Assembly: GCA_017544125.1 (NCBI GenBank)
Contig: JAFYET010000185.1
Location: forward strand, 1-5,092
DNA length: 5,092 nucleotides
Origin: Ruminococcus sp.
GTDB taxonomy: Bacteria > Bacillota > Clostridia > Oscillospirales > Ruminococcaceae
Direction of reading: 5' to 3'
The notes beneath the pieces were generated by a model that was not told the DNA's origin, searched no databases, and saw only the letters and a program-made list of their open reading frames with translations. This document shows, in pieces, positions 1-5,092 of this stretch (positions within the stretch are counted from its first letter, which is position 1; each line of letters opens with the position of its first letter). The position numbers and the translations under genes are program-made.

Positions 1-590
1 AATCGACCGACTCTGATACCAAATCGACAACTACCACCACGACCAAAAAGGCTGTTTCGACCAAGAAAAGCACAGAAACAGGCGATGACAGCGGCAGCAA
101 GGGCGGCGGGATAATATCATCTCCTTTCGGAGGCGGCAGCAGCGGAAGCAGTGTTGGCATGATAGCCGTGTATATAGACATTGTATTGCTGCTGACAGTG
201 GTTATCATACTAAGGCGTGCATATAACCTCAGAAAGCTCAGAGGCTCTGTAAACAGCAGCGATAAGAGCAAAGCAATCAAGAGCTGCTACAGCGCATCGC
301 TCAAATACCTCAGCTTAATGGGCATAAAAGAGAACGAAAATCAGAGCGATTATAAAGGGCTTGCCAAGATAATCGAAAAGATGAAGAGCTCGGGCTTCTC
401 GGAAGAATCAAGCAGCAGCTTTGAGTTCCTGTCTGAAAACGCTATCTCGGCATATTTCGGCAACAATGAGCCTGACGAAATGATCAGTTCAAAATGCAAA
501 GCAGCACTTGACCAGATAACCAAGGAAACAAGCAAGCTGCTAAATCCCTTGGAAAAGCTCGGTGCTGTGATAATCTCAAATCTCTATTAA
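1..590 (+). CDS. C-terminal part of a single-pass membrane protein, possibly TgpA-like transglutaminase tail (DUF4129-like); 5' end outside window
   Basis: The reading frame is open from position 3 to the TAA at 588-590, giving 195 visible residues, and it enters from the left edge, so the Met codon at 159 is internal rather than a start. Visible residues 1-50 are a low-complexity Ser/Thr/Gly linker with a run of six Thr. Residues about 51-71 form one transmembrane helix (IDIVLLLTVVIIL), followed at once by a basic stretch (RRAYNLRKLR). By the positive-inside rule the linker is outside and the tail is cytosolic. The tail (about residues 80-195) has the pattern of DUF4129: a helix with AIKSCY and LKYLSLMGI, then a short helix pair and an aromatic AYFG. 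DUF4129 follows the last transmembrane helix of TgpA-type membrane transglutaminases. The catalytic part would lie upstream, so that assignment is inference; another membrane-anchored protein with an extracellular linker is possible. The gene converges on scfB. Confidence 0.5.
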   Translation, partial: STDSDTKSTTTTTTKKAVSTKKSTETGDDSGSKGGGIISSPFGGGSSGSSVGMIAVYIDIVLLLTVVIILRRAYNLRKLRGSVNSSDKSKAIKSCYSASLKYLSLMGIKENENQSDYKGLAKIIEKMKSSGFSEESSSSFEFLSENAISAYFGNNEPDEMISSKCKAALDQITKETSKLLNPLEKLGAVIISNLY

Positions 591-598
591 ACAAACAA

Positions 599-630
599 AA
601 AGGACGTAAGATACTTGTCTTACGTCCTTT
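599..630. terminator. Bidirectional rho-independent terminator between converging genes
   Basis: A perfect 13-bp inverted repeat (599-611 with 618-630, arm AAAGGACGTAAGA) closes a 6-base loop. On the minus strand it is followed by a strong U-tract (TTTTTGTTTGTTT when extended into the stem), so it should end the scfB transcript. On the plus strand the U-run is shorter (CCTTTATTATT), but the hairpin starts only 9 bases after the stop codon of the upstream plus-strand gene. It probably serves both genes. Confidence 0.85.
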
Positions 631-650
631 ATTATTGCCGTTAATTTCAA

Positions 651-2021
651 TTACTGAGCGTTATCCAGCAGCTTGACTGCCCTCATCATTATAGCGCATT
701 CAAGGCGCTTTTTCTGTATCTGGCAGGAGAGCTTGTGTGCGTTGTGAATATCACCTGCATAGAGGTAATTATTAGCATTGCACCCGCCGCTGCAATAGAA
801 CTTAGCCCAGCACTTTTTGCACTCGGGCTTTGAGTAAACGTGAGAAGCAGCGAATTCCTTCTTTATGTCAAGGTCAAATGTGCCCTCGTGGATATTGCCC
901 ATATGGAATTTATCTATACCCACAAACTGGTGGCAAGGGTAGATATCACCGTCGGGCGATATAGCTATGTATTCATTGCCGCTGCCGCAGCCTCTTAAAC
1001 GCTTGATAGCGCAGGGACCCTGATTCAGGTCTATCATAAAGTGGAAGAAGTTTATGAACTTTCCGCTGTTTAGTATCGTGCTTATCTTATGAGCAAGCAC
1101 CTCATATTCCTTGAATATCTTTGCAAGGTCGCCCTCAGTTATCGCATAGGGCTGTGAGGGGTCTGCCATAACAGGCTCAACGGATATCTGGTCAAAGCCC
1201 ATTTCATAAAGGTGCATAACGTCCTCTGAGAAATCGAGGTTATACTTGGTGTATGTTCCTCTTACGTAGTATTCCTTATCCCCTCTTACCGCACGGAAGC
1301 GCTTGAAATTATCAGCTATAAGGTCATATGTGCCTTTGCCGTTTGCAGTGGGTCTCATTCTGTCATGAACTTCTTTTCTGCCGTCTATCGAAAGAACGAC
1401 GTTCTTCATTTCCTTATTGATGAAGTCAAGCTGCTCATCGTTCATTACAAGACCGTTTGTGGTGATTGTGAAACGGAACTCCTTGCCTGCTTCCTTTTCA
1501 CGCTGCCTGCCATACTTTACAATCTCCTTGACAGCATCGAAATTCATCATAGGCTCGCCGCCGAAGAAATCGACCTCAAGGAACTTCCTGTCCTCACTCT
1601 TTTCAATAAGAAAATCAAGTGCCTTCTTGCCTGTTTCAACACTCATGAGCTTTCTGCCCTGCCCGTAATCGCCTGTTGACGCAAAGCAATACTTGCATCT
1701 CATATTACAATCCTGCGAGATAAGCAGGCACATAGCCTTAACGGGTGACGAAACGGCAGTCTTTGCAAACTTCTCATAATCGTCCTCAGAAAAGAGTATC
1801 TTGTCATTATAAAGGCTGACTATCTCCTCATAGCACTCAATAACATCCTGCTCGTCATACAGCTTTTTGAGCTTTTTGAGCACTTCATCGGGGCATTTAT
1901 CCGAAAAAGGCGGCTCAACGTTTTCAAGCACGTCATAGGTCAGGTCATCAACAATGTGAACTCCCCCGCTGTTGACATCCAAAACTATATTATAACCGTC
2001 TATCTTAAACTTATGTATCAT
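651..2021 (-). CDS. scfB: SCIFF peptide radical SAM/SPASM maturase (thioether-forming)
   Basis: This 456-residue radical SAM enzyme is expected to install thioether crosslinks in the adjacent SCIFF peptide by joining Cys sulfur to a non-alpha carbon (ranthipeptide chemistry, as shown for the homologues CteB and Tte1186). Residues 1-90 resemble a PqqD-like RiPP recognition domain and begin MIHKFKIDGYNIVLDVNSG, typical of the family. The radical SAM cluster motif is C105-x3-C109-x2-C112, with GGEP at 154-157 for SAM binding. The C-terminal SPASM domain has the full seven-Cys pattern: C345-x12-G-x4-C363, then C401-x2-C404-x5-C410-x3-C414, and C433, implying two auxiliary 4Fe-4S clusters. The ATG at 2021 is chosen because AAGGAGAGGA (2040-2031) precedes it and family members start there. 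An in-frame TTG eight codons upstream has no ribosome site. It lies downstream of scfA beyond a hairpin and is cytosolic. Confidence 0.93.
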   Translation of the reverse strand: MIHKFKIDGYNIVLDVNSGGVHIVDDLTYDVLENVEPPFSDKCPDEVLKKLKKLYDEQDVIECYEEIVSLYNDKILFSEDDYEKFAKTAVSSPVKAMCLLISQDCNMRCKYCFASTGDYGQGRKLMSVETGKKALDFLIEKSEDRKFLEVDFFGGEPMMNFDAVKEIVKYGRQREKEAGKEFRFTITTNGLVMNDEQLDFINKEMKNVVLSIDGRKEVHDRMRPTANGKGTYDLIADNFKRFRAVRGDKEYYVRGTYTKYNLDFSEDVMHLYEMGFDQISVEPVMADPSQPYAITEGDLAKIFKEYEVLAHKISTILNSGKFINFFHFMIDLNQGPCAIKRLRGCGSGNEYIAISPDGDIYPCHQFVGIDKFHMGNIHEGTFDLDIKKEFAASHVYSKPECKKCWAKFYCSGGCNANNYLYAGDIHNAHKLSCQIQKKRLECAIMMRAVKLLDNAQ

Positions 2022-2030
2022 TGTTGATAT

Positions 2031-2040
2031 TCCTCTCCTT
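2031..2040 (-). promoter_or_regulatory. Ribosome binding site of scfB (decides the start)
   Basis: The minus strand reads AAGGAGAGGA here. The ATG at 2021 lies 9 bases after the last A, or 13 after AAGGAG. The site begins right after the U-tract of the scfA terminator, so scfB can only be translated from transcripts that read through the hairpin. Confidence 0.8.
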
Positions 2041-2052
2041 AACAAATAAAAA

Positions 2053-2082
2053 ATTAAAGGGGATAAGCCGATCCCCTTTAAT
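2053..2082 (-). terminator. Intercistronic terminator/attenuator between scfA and scfB
   Basis: A perfect 12-bp inverted repeat (2053-2064 with 2071-2082, arm ATTAAAGGGGAT) has a 6-base loop and is followed on the minus strand by TTTTTATTTGTT. It lies 31 bases after the scfA stop codon and 12 bases before the scfB ribosome site. It has the structure of an intrinsic terminator. Since no promoter is evident between it and scfB, partial termination followed by read-through is the simplest reading. It may also stabilise the 3' end of the short scfA mRNA. Confidence 0.8.
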
Positions 2083-2113
2083 ACAATGACATTTTATCAG
2101 CAAAATCTAAAGA

Positions 2114-2257
2114 TCAAGCCTCTTTCTCGCACTTCTGGTTAGCAACAGTGCAGGAAGTCTTGCAAGCAGACTGGCATGAAGCCTGACACTTACCGCAGCC
2201 GCCCTTAGCAGCTGTAGCCTTTAAATTAGCCTTATTGATGGTCTTGATATGTTTCAT
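2114..2257 (-). CDS. scfA: SCIFF (six cysteines in forty-five) RiPP precursor peptide
   Basis: This is a 47-residue peptide with a Lys-rich leader starting MKHIKTINKANLK and a Cys-rich core. The six Cys are at 21, 24, 28, 32, 36 and 43, giving the spacing C-x2-C-x3-C-x3-C-x3-C-x6-C that defines the SCIFF family, including the conserved CQSACKTSCTV block. In studied homologues a Cys32-Thr37 thioether is formed; both residues are present at the same positions here. The leader should be bound by the recognition domain of ScfB, encoded just downstream. GGAGGA (2270-2265) lies 7 bases before the ATG at 2257. The stop is TGA. The peptide is short enough to be missed by length-filtered gene calling. 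No dedicated protease or exporter is in the window, so its mature form and destination cannot be read here. Proposed roles in the literature include signalling; that is not shown by the sequence. Confidence 0.95.
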   Translation of the reverse strand: MKHIKTINKANLKATAAKGGCGKCQASCQSACKTSCTVANQKCEKEA

Positions 2258-2264
2258 AATCCAT

Positions 2265-2270
2265 TCCTCC
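2265..2270 (-). promoter_or_regulatory. Strong ribosome binding site of scfA
   Basis: GGAGGA on the minus strand is followed after 7 bases by the scfA ATG. It supports high translation of the precursor peptide and selects the MKHIKT start over an out-of-frame ATG at 2264 that overlaps the site. Confidence 0.8.
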
Positions 2271-2286
2271 ATTATCAATTTATCCT

Positions 2287-2295
2287 ATTATATCA
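2287..2295 (-). promoter_or_regulatory. Extended -10 promoter of scfA
   Basis: The minus strand reads TGATATAAT, a perfect TGn-TATAAT extended -10 element (the TATAAT hexamer is 2292-2287). No good -35 hexamer is seen at 16-19 bases upstream, where the sequence is A-rich; extended -10 promoters need one less. Transcription would start near 2280, giving a leader of about 23 bases before the scfA ATG that just contains the ribosome site. This would let scfA(B) be expressed independently of the upstream membrane protein gene. Confidence 0.6.
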
Positions 2296-2343
2296 TATTT
2301 CGACGCATTTTTTATTAAGTAAATATGAACGCCAGTTAAATAT

Positions 2344-2757
2344 TTATCTGAAGGTTGTTGAGTTTACACCTATCAGCCCGCCTATTCCCCCTGCCGTAAC
2401 GGTTATAATAAACTTAACAGGCGCACCGAAGCCCTTTGAATGCCCCGATATCAAAGCCCCTACGATAAGTATTACCAAAAACATAAACAGCCCGCAGCAA
2501 ACGCCCATCAGCAGCCCGTTTTTGTGCCTGTTTTTAGCACTTATATATCCGCCCACATATGCCCCTATAAACAGCGCAAGTGCCGTAAACACGCTCATAA
2601 CGCCGTCATCGGGCGTGACCTTTGATGATATAGCCGAAAAGATAGTAATGACCGCAAATATCACCATATACCCTATAACCCCCGCAAGTATTATAAGCAA
2701 TACCGGGTTCGGCTTAAGACTCGCTCTGCGGCGAATATGCGTTCTGTGCTTCATCAT
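2344..2757 (-). CDS. Small four-helix membrane protein, TIGR04086-like
   Basis: With the chosen start this is a 137-residue protein: a basic N-terminus (KHRTHIRRR) followed by four predicted transmembrane segments at about 19-42, 54-73, 80-104 and 113-131. Glycine-rich helix-packing stretches are GAYVGGYISAKN (65-76), GLLMGVCCGL (81-90) and GGIGGLIGVN (123-132). The architecture and the glycine motifs fit the TIGR04086 family of Clostridial membrane proteins, often encoded beside SCIFF genes; its function is unknown. It sits directly upstream of scfA on the same strand, 86 bases away. The start is uncertain. ATG at 2757 (or 2754) is preceded by GGGGTGG at 2769-2763. A GTG at 2793 would add 12 hydrophobic residues but has no ribosome site. 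A link to SCIFF export or processing is only suggested by position. Confidence 0.75.
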   Translation of the reverse strand: MMKHRTHIRRRASLKPNPVLLIILAGVIGYMVIFAVITIFSAISSKVTPDDGVMSVFTALALFIGAYVGGYISAKNRHKNGLLMGVCCGLFMFLVILIVGALISGHSKGFGAPVKFIITVTAGGIGGLIGVNSTTFR

Positions 2758-2762
2758 ATATA

Positions 2763-2769
2763 CCACCCC
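2763..2769 (-). promoter_or_regulatory. Probable ribosome binding site of the TIGR04086-like gene
   Basis: The minus strand reads GGGGTGG, one mismatch from the GGGGAGG/GGAGG consensus. It lies 5 bases before the ATG at 2757 and 8 before the ATG at 2754. It is the only such site near the candidate starts and argues against the GTG at 2793. Confidence 0.4.
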
Positions 2770-2808
2770 GATAAATAATATGATGAACCACACCGATATA
2801 TGACAAAA

Positions 2809-2836
2809 CGCCCCGGCACCATAAAATGCCGGGGCG
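2809..2836 (-). terminator. Rho-independent terminator of the gatB-aspS fusion gene
   Basis: A perfect 10-bp, very GC-rich stem (CGCCCCGGCA at 2809-2818 paired with 2827-2836) has an 8-base loop and is followed on the minus strand by TTTTGTCA. It begins 6 bases after the stop codon of the fusion gene. The U-tract is short, but the stem is strong. It separates the translation gene from the SCIFF locus, so the membrane protein gene probably has its own promoter in 2758-2808; no convincing hexamer pair was found there. Confidence 0.8.
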
Positions 2837-2842
2837 CAGCTA

Positions 2843-5092
2843 TTAAGGCATGAGCCTGTTTAAGTCTCTCGGGAAGAGCGATGTCTCTCTTACATTTGAA
2901 AGATCAAGCATCTTCATAAGAAGTCTTTCAAGACCTATACCAAGACCACCGTGAGGCGGCAGACCGTACTTGTGAGCTTCAAGGTAGCTCTCAAAGTCCT
3001 TCGGGTCAAGACCCTGATCGAGCATCTTCTGTACCTGCTCGTCATAGTCGTGTATTCTCTGACCGCCCGAGGTTATTTCAAGACCTCTGAACAGCAGGTC
3101 AAACTTATAAGCCTCTCTGGGGTCTTCTCTTGAATTCATAGCGTAGAACGGGGGCTTTGACGACGGGAAGTGTGTTACGAATATAAAGTCGGAATCATAC
3201 TTCTCCTTGGCATACTTGCAAAGGTTAACCTCGTCCTCGGGGTCAAGGTCAAACTTCTTGCCTGTGCCGCCGTTATCGCCTCTGAGCATTGTTATAGCGT
3301 CTATGAACTTGATAGAGGGTATCTCCTTGATAGTAGGTATATTCGCACCAAGGAACCTTACCTCATCAGCATATTCTTCCTTAAGATACTCGCAGATGTA
3401 TTTGAGCATAGCTGTTTCCATAGCCATTACATCATACATCGAGTCGATAAAGCCCATTTCAAAGTCAAGACCGATATACTCATTGAGGTGACGTGATGTT
3501 GCGTGCTTTTCAGCTCTGTAAACAGGCGCTATCTCATATACCCTGTTGAAAACGCCCACCATTGTCTGCTTATAGAACTGGGGCGACTGGTTAAGGAACG
3601 CATTCTTCTGGAAGTAATCGAGCTTGAAGATATTAGCGCCGCCCTCTGCACCCTGAGCAACTATCTTAGGCGAGTGTATCTCGGTAAAGTGGTTTGCCTG
3701 CATAAACTTGTGCATTCCCTGAACGATACCCTCCTGAAGACGGAATGTAGCCTTCTCATAGGGGTTTCTGAGGGAAACCGAGCGGTTATCGAGGTTAACG
3801 TCGATAGAGCAGTTGAGCCTGCCCTGTGATATCTTAAGCGGGTAATCATACTTTGGTGCGCTTATGAGTTTAAGCTCTGAAAGAACTACTTCAACGCCGT
3901 TATAGTCCTTGGTGTTCTCCTTTACAGTACCCTTGACGTAAACAAACTGTCCTTCCTTTACGCCCTCGATGCTGTCCTTGCAGGAATCAGCCGAATAAAC
4001 CGTCTGGATAACACTGAAAGCAGTTCTGATAACGACAAATGATATGCTGCCGTACTTTCTTACCCTGTGAACAGTACCGCTGAACTCGACTTCTTTTCCC
4101 ACATTATCAAGAATATCCGCAATGGTTATTTCCTTAATGAGCTTTTCGGGCGATACCATTACAAGGTTATCCTGAGCTTCGGGAATATATTTATCCTTAT
4201 TAACATAAGCAGTGAGCTTTGATATGTCAGCTGTCTTTTCTTCTGCTGCTTCATCAGCCTTTTCAGCCGATACAGATGATGAGAGAGCTTTGAGCTTCTT
4301 ATCAAGTATCTCCTTGATGACCTTAGGTGTAGCAACACCCTTAAGCGCCTTGGTACACTGACCCATAATAAAGCCGAAAACCTTCTGCTCGCCGTTAACG
4401 AACTGCTGTACCTGAGCTTCGTTGTTCTTCAGAACTTCATCTATAACAGTCTCAGCCTTTGCGGTATCAACAGTTATGAGCATACCGTTTTCTCTTGCTA
4501 TATCCTCAGGCTTGCCGCCTTTGTCTACCATTATCCTGAATATAGACTTGACATCTGATTTGGATATCTTCTCTTCATCAGCCAAACGTGCAAGTGTTGC
4601 AAAATCTTCGGGAGTAAAGGTTATGTTTGCAGGGTCTATCTCGCCCAAGTTTACACGTCTCATAAACTCACCGAGAATAAGCACGGAAATGCTCTTGGGG
4701 TTGTTGTATACCTTAACAGAATCCTCAAACAGGTCGGAAATTATCTTTGACTGTATAAGAATATTCGCATCAACCGCCGAAAGCCCATACCGCTCGGTAT
4801 ACTTAGTAAATCTGCTGTTGGGCAGCTCGGGCAGCTTTGCTCTTATCTCTTTAAGCTGCTCATCTGTGAGGTTAACCTGTAAAATATCAGGCTCGGGGAA
4901 ATAACGGTAGTCGTTAGCATTCTCCTTTGAACGCATAGATGTTGTCTTATCCCTGTTTGCGTCATAACGCCTTGTCTCCTGAACTACCTTCTTGCCTGCA
5001 TCAAGGAGAAGTGCCTGTCTTCTCTCCTCATACTTGATAGCACGGCCTACGCTCTTTATGGAGTTGATGTTCTTTATCTCTGCACGTGTGCC
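2843..5092 (-). CDS. GatB-AspRS fusion: amidotransferase subunit B joined to archaeal-type (nondiscriminating) aspartyl-tRNA synthetase; N-terminus outside window
   Basis: One frame runs from the window edge to TAA at 2845-2843, giving 749 visible residues. The first part is GatB from roughly its residue 200 onward: GTRAEIKN, then SMRSKENANDYRYFPEPD and EIRAKLPELP of the cradle/kinase domain, then the helical YqeY-like tail (about 4735-4292). An Ala/Glu/Lys-rich linker (about 4291-4151) leads into a complete class II aspartyl-tRNA synthetase of about 435 residues. This has an OB-fold anticodon domain (4150-3857); a catalytic core with motif 1 near FTEIHSPKI and the Asp/ATP site QSPQFYKQ; motif 2 (VYRAEKHATSRHLNEY, 3523-3470); and motif 3 (GLGIGLERL to FPRDLNRLMP at the end). 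It should charge tRNA(Asn) with Asp and, with GatA and GatC, amidate it to Asn-tRNA(Asn). The full chain would be about 950 residues. gatA and gatC are expected upstream, off the window. The Met at 4936 is inside GatB and is not the start. Confidence 0.93.
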   Translation of the reverse strand, partial: GTRAEIKNINSIKSVGRAIKYEERRQALLLDAGKKVVQETRRYDANRDKTTSMRSKENANDYRYFPEPDILQVNLTDEQLKEIRAKLPELPNSRFTKYTERYGLSAVDANILIQSKIISDLFEDSVKVYNNPKSISVLILGEFMRRVNLGEIDPANITFTPEDFATLARLADEEKISKSDVKSIFRIMVDKGGKPEDIARENGMLITVDTAKAETVIDEVLKNNEAQVQQFVNGEQKVFGFIMGQCTKALKGVATPKVIKEILDKKLKALSSSVSAEKADEAAEEKTADISKLTAYVNKDKYIPEAQDNLVMVSPEKLIKEITIADILDNVGKEVEFSGTVHRVRKYGSISFVVIRTAFSVIQTVYSADSCKDSIEGVKEGQFVYVKGTVKENTKDYNGVEVVLSELKLISAPKYDYPLKISQGRLNCSIDVNLDNRSVSLRNPYEKATFRLQEGIVQGMHKFMQANHFTEIHSPKIVAQGAEGGANIFKLDYFQKNAFLNQSPQFYKQTMVGVFNRVYEIAPVYRAEKHATSRHLNEYIGLDFEMGFIDSMYDVMAMETAMLKYICEYLKEEYADEVRFLGANIPTIKEIPSIKFIDAITMLRGDNGGTGKKFDLDPEDEVNLCKYAKEKYDSDFIFVTHFPSSKPPFYAMNSREDPREAYKFDLLFRGLEITSGGQRIHDYDEQVQKMLDQGLDPKDFESYLEAHKYGLPPHGGLGIGLERLLMKMLDLSNVRETSLFPRDLNRLMP
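4151..4291 (-). other. Interdomain linker of the GatB-AspRS fusion
   Basis: This stretch encodes about 47 residues between the end of the GatB YqeY-like tail (KEILDKKL) and the first strand of the AspRS OB fold. The front half is a charged Ala/Glu/Lys/Ser segment (SVSAEKADEAAEEKTADISK) that looks flexible or helical and matches neither parent family. The back half ends NLVMVSPEKL and may be the native N-terminus of the synthetase. The Met codon at 4159-4157 has AGGA 10 bases upstream on the minus strand. Confidence 0.7.

Noticed and set aside
1365..1679. Plus-strand open frames of 83-104 codons inside scfB
   Set aside because: They are shadows on the opposite strand of a fully conserved radical SAM domain.
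1859..1879. Short tandem repeat of agctttttg
   Set aside because: It encodes the KKLKKL stretch within scfB; two copies in a Lys/Leu-rich helix need no special explanation.
2022..2045. Extended N-terminus of ScfB from a TTG at 2045
   Set aside because: The TTG lies in the U-tract of the hairpin before the ribosome site; the ATG at 2021 has AAGGAGAGGA and matches the family start MIHK.
2262..2264. ATG at 2264 overlapping the scfA ribosome site
   Set aside because: It is out of frame with the SCIFF core and sits within or next to the Shine-Dalgarno sequence.
2296..2343. A/T-rich segment upstream of the scfA promoter as operator or terminator
   Set aside because: Only imperfect, long-loop inverted repeats (AAATAT/ATATTT) were found, with no stable hairpin or clear operator symmetry.
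2758..2793. GTG start at 2793 for the TIGR04086-like protein
   Set aside because: No ribosome site precedes it, and it would add a hydrophobic stub before the basic N-terminus; ATG at 2757/2754 is favoured, though not certain.
2249..2803. 184-codon plus-strand open frame
   Set aside because: It is antisense to the TIGR04086-like gene and the scfA promoter, Pro/Ile/Thr-rich as expected from reading a hydrophobic gene backwards, and has no recognisable domain or ribosome site.
2951..4904. Several plus-strand open frames of 60-160 codons
   Set aside because: All are antisense to the gatB-aspS fusion, which has strong family motifs throughout; none looks like a real protein.
4934..4936. Met codon at 4936 as the start of the large minus-strand protein
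   Set aside because: The 52 codons upstream to the window edge are open and encode conserved GatB sequence (GTRAEIKN, VVQETRRYD), so the gene begins outside the window.

Overview
The window looks like chromosomal DNA from a Clostridia-class Firmicute, probably Ruminococcaceae/Oscillospiraceae-like. The main reason is a SCIFF peptide gene with its dedicated radical SAM maturase, a pair that is nearly universal in Clostridia. Strong GGAGG-type ribosome binding sites, U-tract hairpin terminators and the protein sequences agree with this. Genus-level placement is inference.

Layout. Positions 1-590 (+) hold the C-terminal end of a membrane protein: an S/T/G-rich linker, one transmembrane helix, and a cytosolic tail resembling the DUF4129 tail of TgpA-type transglutaminases. 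It converges on four minus-strand genes across a shared hairpin at 599-630. Reading the minus strand from the right edge, the genes are: (1) a large ORF entering from outside the window, in which GatB (amidotransferase subunit) is fused in frame to a complete archaeal-type aspartyl-tRNA synthetase, closed by a GC-rich terminator at 2809-2836; (2) a small four-helix membrane protein resembling the TIGR04086 family; (3) scfA, a 47-codon six-cysteine SCIFF precursor peptide, behind an extended -10 promoter; (4) scfB, its SPASM radical SAM thioether maturase, separated from scfA by a strong hairpin terminator or attenuator.

How the genes work together. GatB-AspRS appears to tether two consecutive steps of indirect Asn-tRNA(Asn) synthesis in one chain: charging tRNA(Asn) with Asp, then amidating it. 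ScfA and ScfB form a ranthipeptide (thioether RiPP) pathway. ScfB should bind the ScfA leader through its N-terminal recognition domain and crosslink core cysteines to non-alpha carbons. The hairpin between the two genes would make peptide mRNA more abundant than enzyme mRNA. The membrane protein is a frequent SCIFF neighbour of unknown function.

The points most worth a second look are the GatB-AspRS fusion, with a possible internal start for free AspRS, and the scfA/scfB attenuator. No tRNA, rRNA, CRISPR array, insertion sequence or phage feature was seen. There is no gene-free stretch longer than about 100 bases.
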